Source: M3007 sp041741155 (GTDB taxonomy: Bacteria; Bacteroidota; Bacteroidia; Chitinophagales; Saprospiraceae). Taken from it: a stretch of 64,000 nucleotides of DNA. Both the position numbers and the translations under genes were made by a program. The DNA is taken from contig JBGSKO010000159.1 of the NCBI GenBank assembly GCA_041741155.1, positions 1-64,000 on the forward strand. Reading direction: 5' to 3'. Shown here in pieces: positions 28,131 through 35,155 of the stretch. Below the pieces are notes generated by a model. The model was not told the origin of the DNA, made no database searches, and was given only the letters and a program-made list of their open reading frames with translations. The first letter of the stretch is position 1. Every line of letters starts with the position of its first letter.

Positions 28131-29270
28131 ATGCAGGCAGAACACTTTGACGCTGTTGTAATTGGAGGGGGTATTTTCGGATGTTATGCCGCACTCTATC
28201 TGGCAGGCAAGGGCGCCAAGGTTGCCCTATTGGAAAAAGAAGACCGTTTGTTTCAAAAAGCATCACTGGTAAATCAGGCGCGTTTGCACGGAGGGTACCA
28301 CTACCCGCGCTCCGTGGCGACAGCCGCATTGAGCGACGAGCACAAAGAGCGCTTTACTGCCGAGCACAAGCAATTTGTCAATTTTTCTTTTGAAAAATAC
28401 TACGCCATTGACCGGTTTGGCTCCTTCACCGATCCGCAGCAGTTCGAGCGGTTTTGCCAGTTTGTCCATATCCCCTGCGAACGCGTCCGGGAACACCCAA
28501 AGTTTAATTTTAACCGTCTGGAAGCACTTTACAAAACCACAGAATACTCCTTCGACCCCGTCTTGCTCCGCGAACACTACCGAAACCGCGTGGAAACGCA
28601 CCCCAATATTGTAGTGTACAAAAATACCCAGATCAAAAAAGTTAACTCCGACAGCAACGACTGGCATCTTGAAGTCGAATCGCCACTCATCACTCATCAT
28701 TCATCACTCATCGCTTCAAAAGTTATCAACGCCACTTACGCCGCCACAAACGCCGTCAACCGGCTGTTCGGCGCGAGAGATATTGACCTGACCCACGAAA
28801 TTTCGGAAATCGCCTTCATCACTTCGGGGCAGTTTCAGGATATGGGTTTAACCGTTATGGACGGCCCTTTCGGCTCCATCATGCCATACGGGCTCAGCGG
28901 CCTGCTTTCCCTTTCATCGGTGGCCTACACTCACCACAAGATTTCGTACGACAACCTGCCGCGCTTCGATTGTCAGGAACCTGAAAACGACCCGCGTTGC
29001 CGACCCGAAGCGCCGGGTATCTGCACAGAATGCCCCCGGCGACCGAATAGCAATGCCTACAAAATGCTGCAGCAGATGCAGCAGTATTTCGCCGAATCGG
29101 TACGATTCGAGCACCTGTTCTCCTATTTTACCATAAAATCCAAGCTAAAAACCAGCTACATTGACGACGGTCGCCCCACGGAAATCTCCATGCTCTGCGA
29201 ACACCCCCGGCTGTATTGCTTGTTTGCAGGCAAGGTGAATTCGATTTACGAGATCGAAAAAATTGTGTAA
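28131..29270 (+). CDS. FAD-dependent oxidoreductase (DAO superfamily) with an in-frame short-repeat insertion
   Basis: A 379-residue flavoprotein. The N-terminal dinucleotide-binding fold reads VVIGGGIFGCYAALYLAGKG and is followed by VALLEKE. The C-terminus LYCLFAGKVNSIYEIEKIV completes the FAD site. RPNSNAYKMLQQ and a Cys-rich ICTECPRR segment are present. Around residues 184-195 the peptide PLITHHSSLIAS is encoded by a run of ACTCATC-type heptamers (28684-28715), the same unit found between genes at 32738-32771. The frame stays open. It is the third gene of an operon with the GT2 and the aldo/keto reductase. The substrate is unknown. Confidence 0.85.
   Translation: MQAEHFDAVVIGGGIFGCYAALYLAGKGAKVALLEKEDRLFQKASLVNQARLHGGYHYPRSVATAALSDEHKERFTAEHKQFVNFSFEKYYAIDRFGSFTDPQQFERFCQFVHIPCERVREHPKFNFNRLEALYKTTEYSFDPVLLREHYRNRVETHPNIVVYKNTQIKKVNSDSNDWHLEVESPLITHHSSLIASKVINATYAATNAVNRLFGARDIDLTHEISEIAFITSGQFQDMGLTVMDGPFGSIMPYGLSGLLSLSSVAYTHHKISYDNLPRFDCQEPENDPRCRPEAPGICTECPRRPNSNAYKMLQQMQQYFAESVRFEHLFSYFTIKSKLKTSYIDDGRPTEISMLCEHPRLYCLFAGKVNSIYEIEKIV
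28684..28715 (+). repeat. ACTCATC-type short tandem repeat inside a coding sequence
   Basis: About four imperfect heptamers (cactcat, cactcat, cattcat, cactcat) followed by cgct are read in frame as PLITHHSSLIA. The same unit and the same actcatcgct end occur in the intergenic element at 32738-32771. Confidence 0.75.
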
Positions 29271-29281
29271 ACAGGCACTCA

Positions 29282-30250
29282 TCACATCGCTTGCGAAACC
29301 AGCCAAGCCAGATAGGCAACATAAACGCCAAGCAACAACCATCCTTTCGGGCGATACATGATATTGGGTTTGAACACCAACCCGGCAACAAACATGAGCA
29401 CAGTGGCCAGTATGCATACGCCGAAATCAACCATCGTGATGTTGCCTACCGGCAGGGGAGCTACGGTGGCACTGGTACCAAGAATGAGAAAGACATTGAA
29501 AATATTGGAACCCACCACGTTGCCCATGGCCATATCGCCCCTGCCTTTTAGCGCTGCAACAATCGAAGTAGCCAATTCCGGCACGGAGGTCCCTACCGCC
29601 ACCAACGTTAGACCGATGATTGCTTCGCTGACGCCAAACCCGCGGGCCACCGCTATGGCCGCATCTACCATCAACTTGCCGCCGTACACCAAACCTGCAA
29701 GCCCGGCCACAACCATACCCAGAGCCATCCACAGCGGTTTGTGTTTGACTACTTCCGTTACGACGTTCGCCCCGGTCCCCTTTCGAGCAAGGTTGATCAC
29801 ATAGTACATGTATATGGCAAAAAAACAAAGCAGGATGAGGCCCTCCGAGCGCGATATCACTGCCGACTGCGACTGATCCAGCCAGATGTCGCCGGCCATA
29901 ATCATAGCGGCAATGATACCTACAAAACTAAAAGGAATGTCTTTCCAGATGATGTTGTAGCGAATTCGCAAAGGTTGAAGGACTGCCGTCAGGCCGAGTA
30001 TCAGGCAGATATTGGCTATATTACTACCCACCACATTACCGATTGCAACCTCGGGAGTACCGTTGGTTGCAGCCATAACCGACACGACCAACTCGGGCAT
30101 CGAAGTACCGAATGCAACGACCGTCAGGCCCACTACCATGTCTGATATTCCCATTCGTTTTGCCAGAGACGAGGCGCCTTCTACCAAAAAACGGGCGCCA
30201 AAGGTGACCAGCACGACACCGAGTACGATGAAAAGAAATTGAAGAAGCAT
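29282..30250 (-). CDS. Calcium/sodium antiporter (CaCA family)
   Basis: A 322-residue inner-membrane protein with about ten hydrophobic segments. The two alpha repeats of the CaCA family are clear: GTSMPELVVSVMA with GNVVGSNIANI, and GTSVPELATSIVA with GNVVGSNIFNV. Their acidic residues coordinate the transported cations. The best match is the YrbG-type K+-independent Na+/Ca2+ exchanger group. Cation selectivity is not decided by sequence. It converges with the FAD oxidoreductase and is probably monocistronic. Confidence 0.92.
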   Translation of the reverse strand: MLLQFLFIVLGVVLVTFGARFLVEGASSLAKRMGISDMVVGLTVVAFGTSMPELVVSVMAATNGTPEVAIGNVVGSNIANICLILGLTAVLQPLRIRYNIIWKDIPFSFVGIIAAMIMAGDIWLDQSQSAVISRSEGLILLCFFAIYMYYVINLARKGTGANVVTEVVKHKPLWMALGMVVAGLAGLVYGGKLMVDAAIAVARGFGVSEAIIGLTLVAVGTSVPELATSIVAALKGRGDMAMGNVVGSNIFNVFLILGTSATVAPLPVGNITMVDFGVCILATVLMFVAGLVFKPNIMYRPKGWLLLGVYVAYLAWLVSQAM

Positions 30251-30347
30251 GCAGTAGTTTTGAGTAAAATATTCCTTGTGAAATTTGAAAGGCCGAAAAT
30301 CCGGCGCTATGATAAGGTTTCCAAAGAAGTTTGGCCTGAAAAATTCC

Positions 30348-30355
30348 GACCTTTG
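30348..30355 (+). promoter_or_regulatory. -7-like box abutting the start of the 101-residue gene
   Basis: GACCTTTG followed by C differs from TAnnTTTG at one position and ends 5 nt before the ATG at 30361. A TTTG lies at 30330-30333, but the 14-bp spacing is short for a -33 box. Confidence 0.4.
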
Positions 30356-30360
30356 CCTGT

Positions 30361-30666
30361 ATGAAACGTTTCAGTACGCTCGTGGAGACCCTAGACGACT
30401 TAACAAGCAGAGGGTTTACCATCGATTTTGATTTAAAATCCGATCAGGAAGGATATAGCTCCCGGCAGCTACAACTGCACCCGGACGACTTTGAGATTAT
30501 TGAGGTTTATCGCTTTGAAGGTTTTAACAATCCGGATGACAGTGCCGTACTGTATGCCATAGTTGGAAAAAACGGCCAAAAGGGTATATCCTTAAACGCT
30601 TATGGTTTATATGCCGACCCTGTTTTGGCCAAGTTGCTGGTCAATGTGAACATCCATTACTCCTGA
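30361..30666 (+). CDS. Conserved small cytoplasmic protein
   Basis: A 101-residue acidic protein, MKRFSTLVETLDDLTSRGF onward, with a compact alpha/beta pattern including HPDDFEIIEVYRFEGFNNPDDSAVLYAI. Similar small proteins are widespread in Bacteroidota and are sometimes labelled phosphoribosylpyrophosphate synthetase, but I see no PRPP-binding loop, so that label is not supported. It lies 20 bp upstream of the next gene on the same strand. Confidence 0.75.
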   Translation: MKRFSTLVETLDDLTSRGFTIDFDLKSDQEGYSSRQLQLHPDDFEIIEVYRFEGFNNPDDSAVLYAIVGKNGQKGISLNAYGLYADPVLAKLLVNVNIHYS

Positions 30667-30686
30667 AACCTGAAATATCCTACCGC

Positions 30687-31289
30687 ATGAGCGCCCTTTT
30701 AATCGGGAGTTTGCTTCTCAGTATTTTTCACGCCCTGATACCAAGTCACTGGCTGCCGGTGCTGGCCATAGGTCGGCAGGAGGGCTGGTCGTCGCGCCAA
30801 ACACTTTGGATTACCTTCGTGACCGGGCTGGCGCACGTGCTGAGTACCGTACTGGTTGGACTGCTTTTAGCGGCTTTAGGCGGCGTATTAGCGCAGGGAA
30901 TGGATGCATTTACGCACTGGATAGCACCGGCGTTACTTGCCATACTCGGTATTTTTTACTTGTACCAACACTACCGGCACCACCACTTTCACCTCCACCG
31001 CCAAAGCACGCGCTGGGGGGTAATTGGCACGCTGGCGGCCGCCATGTTTCTTTCACCGTGTCTCGAAATTGAAGGATACTTCCTGGCTGCCGGCCAATAT
31101 GGCTGGGGTTTTGTTGCCCTGATGGCTGTGCTCTATGGTTTAGTAACCATCAGCGGTATGCTGATTTGGGTTTACTTGGCCTTGCATGGCCTGAAACGGC
31201 TCGACTGGCACGCCTGGGAACACAACGCCGGACTCATTACAGGCATCACGCTCATCCTGTCGGGACTGGCGTTACTGGTATTTGAATAA
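30687..31289 (+). CDS. Membrane protein with His-rich loop, metal-efflux (RcnA/NicO)-like
   Basis: A 200-residue protein with about six membrane segments. It begins with HALIPSHWLPVLAIGRQEGWS, a His-containing motif in the first helix reminiscent of NiCoT/RcnA transporters. A His-rich loop (YLYQHYRHHHFHLHRQ) lies between helices three and four. A second motif AAMFLSPCLEIEGYF follows. Divalent metal transport is a reasonable inference, but the substrate and direction are not known. It directly follows the 101-residue gene and converges with the MmcQ-like gene. Confidence 0.7.
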   Translation: MSALLIGSLLLSIFHALIPSHWLPVLAIGRQEGWSSRQTLWITFVTGLAHVLSTVLVGLLLAALGGVLAQGMDAFTHWIAPALLAILGIFYLYQHYRHHHFHLHRQSTRWGVIGTLAAAMFLSPCLEIEGYFLAAGQYGWGFVALMAVLYGLVTISGMLIWVYLALHGLKRLDWHAWEHNAGLITGITLILSGLALLVFE

Positions 31290-31297
31290 GAGCGTGT

Positions 31298-31657
31298 TCA
31301 AACGATTTTAGCCAATTCTTCCCGCTGTGCTTTCTTCAGGGTTTTGACCACTTGGTCGTACGAGTGATCAAGCAGATGCCGCAGGGTACGCTCATCCAGG
31401 GAACCCTCAAAATCTACGGTGTTCCAGTGTGTTTTACTCATGTGCCAGCCCGGCTGTACCTCCGGGTATTGTTCCCGCAGTTCGAGCGCGTAATCGGGGT
31501 CGCATTTGAGGTTCACCGCGAAGCGCTCCCTGTCGAGACCGGTGATGGCAAAAATTTTTCCCATGACACGCACGCACAACGTCACTTCGTCAAACGGAAA
31601 ATCCTCCGTGACGCCTTTTTTGGTGAAACAGTATTCGCGGAATTGTTCGATGTCCAT
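31298..31657 (-). CDS. MmcQ/YjbR family protein
   Basis: A 119-residue cytoplasmic protein of the MmcQ/YjbR double-wing fold. It starts MDIEQFREYCFTKKGVTEDFPFD, with KIFAITGLDRERFAVNLKCDPDYALELRE and GWHMSKTHWNTV, all typical. The fold is often called DNA-binding, but its function is not established. It lies downstream of the deoxynucleoside kinase on the same strand, separated by a short-repeat run. Confidence 0.88.
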   Translation of the reverse strand: MDIEQFREYCFTKKGVTEDFPFDEVTLCVRVMGKIFAITGLDRERFAVNLKCDPDYALELREQYPEVQPGWHMSKTHWNTVDFEGSLDERTLRHLLDHSYDQVVKTLKKAQREELAKIV

Positions 31658-31659
31658 GA

Positions 31660-31691
31660 AAAGGTTTCGGGTTGGAAGGTTGGAAGGTTTC
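31660..31691. repeat. Short-tandem-repeat run (GGTTGGAA-type units)
   Basis: About four units of ggtttcg/ggttggaa fill the gap between the deoxynucleoside kinase stop and the MmcQ-like start. The units match those of the much longer element at 40351-40481, but no inverted arm is present here. Confidence 0.7.
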
Positions 31692-32341
31692 TAAAAAAGT
31701 CCGTGCAATTCGCCCTGAACCATTTCCAGTACTTTGCCGGAATCGCCCTTGTTGCTCTGAAAATCCAGATTATCCACATTGATAATGAGCAATCGCCCCT
31801 CACCGTAGTTGGTAATCCAGTTTTCGTAGCGTTCATTGAGCCGTTTAAGGTACTCGATACTGATGCTACCCTCGTAATCGCGCCCGCGCATCTGGATATG
31901 CTCCACCAGCGTAGGAATACTCGCCCGGAGGTAAATCATCAGGTCCGGCGGCTTGATCTGGGAAATAATGGACTGGAACAAGTGGGTGTAGTTTTCAAAA
32001 TCCCGACGTTCCATAAGGCCCATATCGGCCAGGTTCGGCGCGAAAATGTAGGCATCCTCATAAATCGTGCGGTCCTGAATCACCGTGCGGTTGCCCTGCT
32101 GAATGCGGAGCATTTGCTGATAACGGCTGGAAAGGAAAAACACCTGGAGGTTAAACGACCACCGCTTCATGTCCAGATAAAAATCGGCCAGATAGGGATT
32201 GTTCTCCGTGTCTTCGTAGTGCACATCCCAGCCAAAATGGCGGGCGAGCATTTCGCTGAGGGTAGTTTTCCCGGCGCCGATGTTGCCGGCAATCGCAACG
32301 TGTTTGATAAGTGTCTTGTCTGAGGGCAAGGTTCCGTTCAT
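31691..32341 (-). CDS. Deoxynucleoside kinase
   Basis: A 216-residue P-loop kinase of the dCK/dGK family. Walker A is IAGNIGAGKTT, the DRT/ERS-type motif is VIQDRTIYEDAYIF, and the LID region has RGRDYEGSISIEYL. It phosphorylates deoxynucleosides in nucleotide salvage. Preference for deoxyadenosine, deoxyguanosine or deoxycytidine is not decided here. The start at 32341 agrees with the minus-strand promoter box TACCTTCG about 20 nt upstream. Confidence 0.92.
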   Translation of the reverse strand: MNGTLPSDKTLIKHVAIAGNIGAGKTTLSEMLARHFGWDVHYEDTENNPYLADFYLDMKRWSFNLQVFFLSSRYQQMLRIQQGNRTVIQDRTIYEDAYIFAPNLADMGLMERRDFENYTHLFQSIISQIKPPDLMIYLRASIPTLVEHIQMRGRDYEGSISIEYLKRLNERYENWITNYGEGRLLIINVDNLDFQSNKGDSGKVLEMVQGELHGLF

Positions 32342-32361
32342 TCTGTTACATTTGTGCGGTG

Positions 32362-32369
32362 CGAAGGTA
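32362..32369 (-). promoter_or_regulatory. -7-like promoter element for the deoxynucleoside kinase
   Basis: The minus strand reads TACCTTCG, one mismatch from TAnnTTTG, 20 nt upstream of the start. The same variant precedes coaX. Confidence 0.4.
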
Positions 32370-32531
32370 TGTAAATCGGCAAACGTTGTTCGTACATAGC
32401 GGGGTGTTTGCCGAGGTAATGTTGCCGATCATCTATCCTTTGCGTCCGCGCCTGCCTAAAGCGCGTATTTCACGCTCCCAAAAATCCTCCCCCGAGGGAA
32501 CCGACAGATTTCATTTCCAACCCAACGTAAC

Positions 32532-32708
32532 ATGGCAAACGGTAACAACTCTAAATTCTGGACCTGGCTGCTCCTCGCCGCCGCCATGGCTGCAGGTGTC
32601 CTTTTAGTTGGCTATTTTATTTTTCCGGAAGCTATTAAACAAGTAACCCAGTGGGTTGTCGGCCTGCTGCTGGTGGTCACCGGCCTTGCGTTCAAAAGAA
32701 AAAAATAA
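32532..32708 (+). CDS. Small membrane protein (58 residues)
   Basis: A 58-residue frame, MANGNNSKFWTWLLLAAAMA onward. It has two hydrophobic helices (about 9-31 and 40-54) joined by FPEAIKQVTQW, and a basic end AFKRKK. The composition, the hairpin topology and the positive-inside C-terminus support a real two-TM protein. It sits 63 bp upstream of the ABC ATPase gene with a repeat element between. The stretch 32342-32531 before it holds only the kinase promoter and no other recognised signal. Confidence 0.6.
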   Translation: MANGNNSKFWTWLLLAAAMAAGVLLVGYFIFPEAIKQVTQWVVGLLLVVTGLAFKRKK

Positions 32709-32737
32709 TCTGAATACTTCGAGTGTTGCGTAAAAAA

Positions 32738-32771
32738 CTTATCGCTTATCACTCATAACTCATCGCTAACC
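32738..32771. repeat. Short tandem repeat (ACTCATC/TTATCGC-type units)
   Basis: The units cttatcg, cttatca, ctcataa and ctcatcg are followed by ctaacc and the ATG of the ABC ATPase. The same unit is found in frame inside the FAD oxidoreductase at 28684-28715. Confidence 0.7.
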
Positions 32772-33482
32772 ATGTTGATCTCCATTCAAAATCTCAACAA
32801 AACCTACATCATGGGCGCCGAAATAGTAGAGGCCCTCAAAGATGTCAGTATTGAAATCGCTAAAAACGAATACGTGGCGCTTATGGGGCCATCCGGTAGC
32901 GGAAAATCCACCCTCATGAACCTGTTGGGTTGCCTCGACTCACCTTCCAACGGGAAATACTGGCTCAACGGCATTGAGGTCAGCACCATGGACGACAGCG
33001 AACTGGCCGCCGTGCGGAACAAACAAATCGGGTTCGTTTTCCAAACATTTAACCTCTTGCCCCGACTCTCTGCGCTGGAAAACGTAGCCTTGCCGCTGGT
33101 TTACGCCGGCTTTTCCAAAGAACAGCGCCTGGAAAAAGCGCGCATTACCCTAGAATCTGTCGGACTCGGCGACCGTATCCTGCACAAACCCAACGAACTC
33201 TCCGGCGGCCAACGCCAGCGCGTAGCTGTTGCCCGCGCACTCGTCAATGACCCCGCAATTATCCTTGCAGACGAACCCACCGGTAACCTCGATACCAAAA
33301 CATCCTACGAAATCATGGCGTTGTTCGAACAAATCCACAAGTCAGGTAACACCGTCATTCTCGTTACCCACGAAGCCGATATCGCCCAACACGCCCACCG
33401 CATTGTGCGCCTGCGCGACGGACTGGTGGAGTCGGATGAAAAAAACAATAACGTGGTGAGCGTGGCAAACGGAACGGCTTAG
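32772..33482 (+). CDS. ABC transporter ATP-binding protein (MacB/LolD-type)
   Basis: A 236-residue ATPase with Walker A GPSGSGKST, Q-loop FVFQTFNLLPRLSALENV, signature LSGGQRQRVAVARAL and Walker B IILADEPTGNLD. The closest subfamily is MacB/LolD/FtsE-like, whose permeases are FtsX-type. No permease gene adjoins it here, so it must pair with a subunit encoded elsewhere. Export of lipoproteins, peptides or drugs is possible. Confidence 0.92.
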   Translation: MLISIQNLNKTYIMGAEIVEALKDVSIEIAKNEYVALMGPSGSGKSTLMNLLGCLDSPSNGKYWLNGIEVSTMDDSELAAVRNKQIGFVFQTFNLLPRLSALENVALPLVYAGFSKEQRLEKARITLESVGLGDRILHKPNELSGGQRQRVAVARALVNDPAIILADEPTGNLDTKTSYEIMALFEQIHKSGNTVILVTHEADIAQHAHRIVRLRDGLVESDEKNNNVVSVANGTA

Positions 33483-33502
33483 TACCAAAACCGTCTTCCC
33501 AT

Positions 33503-33574
33503 TTCACCGCAGAGACGCAGAGACGCAGAGTTTTAAAAACTTGATTATCAAAATCTCTGCGTATCTGCGGTGAA
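33503..33574. repeat. Inverted short-repeat element (CGCAGAGA units)
   Basis: The left arm ttcaccgcagagacgcag continues to 33530 with cgcagag units. The right arm ctctgcgtatctgcggtgaa (33555-33574) is nearly its complement, so a hairpin with a loop of about 24 nt can form. It lies between the convergent ABC ATPase and flippase genes and could terminate both. Confidence 0.8.
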
Positions 33575-33593
33575 TTGGAAAACGCGACTTCAA

Positions 33594-34886
33594 TTACCAC
33601 CCTGCCGCTATCGCCCACGCCAAAAACAACAGCCCCACATAGCCCGTGTACCAGCGCCAGTCTAACCAGTCGCTTGTTCGTACACCCAATCGTTTTTCCA
33701 AATACCAGATCAAACCGATTTTTTCTACCCAGAATACCAGTACCGCCGACCAGGCTACCCCGGCCAGACCCCATTCGTGGACAAACACAAAACCCAAAAC
33801 TATTTTTAGCGCCAGTTCCAGCAAGCCGACGATCAGAATGGCTCGCGGGCGCCCTTTTGCCAGCACGATCGCGTTGGGCAGCAGCACCCGACTCGCGGTG
33901 AGCAGCAGGTAGATATTGAACAACGGCGCCGCCGCTGCAAACGCAGGATTGAACACCAACGGAAACAGCCATTCCGACAAAAAAAGCAGCACAATGGTCA
34001 TGGGGAACACCAGATGAAACAGCCGTTTCGTCTTCATTTTCAACGCAGCCAATCCCGCCTTTTCTTGCAAAGCAATATGCGCAACCATGGCAGTGCCGAG
34101 TGCCGTCGCCAACGCCGTAGCAATCGGAAACTCCCGCGAGCCGTACCGAAAAACGGCAAAAACCGTTTCATCCTTAAAGTACCAGCCCACCAGCCAGCCG
34201 TCGAACAGCAGCACCAAACTGCCCACCAACATATTGAGCACCAAGGGCATGGAAAAAACCAGGTAATGCCGAAGTAAATCGGGACGCCACTGCCAGGCGC
34301 AATGCCGAAGCACCAGGTTGACTGCCCACAAAAATCGCAGCATTCCCAATACCGCCAGTCCGATCAGCCCTCCCTCCAATCCGTACCCAAAAAGTACCGG
34401 CAGAACAAGCGCTACGATGTATAATCCGAACGAAACGCTCCCCCACCCTGCCAGGGCCAGCGGTTTTTCGCGCAGCAAATAAAAATGCTCCACCGGCAAA
34501 GTGGCCAAATTGAAGAACAGATACAGGCAAAACCAAGCCAGATGCGGCGCCTGTTCCAATCCGGTGAGCGCCGGCACTACCCACACCTGTGCCAACCACA
34601 AAGCCAGGGTAAGCGCCAGCGCGATCCCGAAAAAAAGGAGGAATGTGTTGAAAAAGAAAACCGGCCGCTCCAACTCTTCCAGCCGGGCATATACCGGCGG
34701 TATACCCTGTAACAGGCCATTGGCCCAAAAAAAGGCGGCTACGCTACCCACATACAGCAGTGCCTCATACTGCCCGATTTCCGCCAGACCCATGCCGCTT
34801 TTGGCCAGCAAAATGCTGGTCAGAATAACCGACCCCAGCCGAAGGAGCTGGTAAAATTGCAAAGCGCGTGTAGTGGAGAACCGCAT
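33594..34886 (-). CDS. Polysaccharide flippase-like membrane protein (MOP superfamily)
   Basis: A 430-residue protein with about 12 hydrophobic segments and no signal peptide. The start (MRFSTTRALQFYQLLRLGSV) and distribution of helices fit Wzx/MurJ-like lipid-linked oligosaccharide flippases. RYGSREFPIATALATALGTAMVA is a typical conserved internal segment. Such proteins move undecaprenyl-linked glycans across the inner membrane. No polysaccharide cluster adjoins it. The gene converges with the ABC ATPase. Confidence 0.8.
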   Translation of the reverse strand: MRFSTTRALQFYQLLRLGSVILTSILLAKSGMGLAEIGQYEALLYVGSVAAFFWANGLLQGIPPVYARLEELERPVFFFNTFLLFFGIALALTLALWLAQVWVVPALTGLEQAPHLAWFCLYLFFNLATLPVEHFYLLREKPLALAGWGSVSFGLYIVALVLPVLFGYGLEGGLIGLAVLGMLRFLWAVNLVLRHCAWQWRPDLLRHYLVFSMPLVLNMLVGSLVLLFDGWLVGWYFKDETVFAVFRYGSREFPIATALATALGTAMVAHIALQEKAGLAALKMKTKRLFHLVFPMTIVLLFLSEWLFPLVFNPAFAAAAPLFNIYLLLTASRVLLPNAIVLAKGRPRAILIVGLLELALKIVLGFVFVHEWGLAGVAWSAVLVFWVEKIGLIWYLEKRLGVRTSDWLDWRWYTGYVGLLFLAWAIAAGW

Positions 34887-34940
34887 GATGGCGGCAAAGA
34901 TGCGTGCCGAAGCGCTGTTTTTCTTTTTCTCGGGACGAAT

Positions 34941-35150
34941 TCACGTCGTGGGAGGTTCGCTTTTGTACAAAGCGAACCTCCCGTGCATTACCCCCGACTT
35001 TGGCAAAAGCACGCCGCCACTGTGCTTTTTCCAGCCCAGCAACAATCCGGTCCCGGCAATCAGGATAAAAAACACAAACAGGGCAATGCCTAAAGCCCGA
35101 TGTATCTTCCGTACTGTCCGCAAAATCCGTGCTTCATTACTTATATTCAT
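34941..35150 (-). pseudogene. Truncated PepSY-associated TM protein
   Basis: A 69-residue frame, MNISNEARILRTVRKIHRAL onward. It matches the N-terminal membrane helix region (LGIALFVFFILIAGTGLLLGWKKHSGGVLLPK) of PepSY-associated TM proteins that often accompany metal-siderophore TonB receptors. Those proteins are normally about 200 residues or longer, whereas this one ends soon after LLPKSG in unrelated sequence containing a palindrome (34950-34982). A C-terminal deletion is likely. It directly follows the TonB receptor, 5 bp after its stop, in the same direction. Confidence 0.65.
34950..34982. repeat. Perfect 14-bp palindrome at the truncation point
   Basis: gggaggttcgcttt (34950-34963) and its complement (34969-34982) flank a 5-nt loop. 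There is no T-run, so it is not a classical terminator. It sits in the tail of the shortened PepSY gene. Confidence 0.75.
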
Positions 35151-35155
35151 CGCTG

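Noticed and set aside
30361..30666. Phosphoribosylpyrophosphate synthetase
   Set aside because: Small proteins like this sometimes carry that label, but at 101 residues there is no PRPP-binding loop or catalytic motif.
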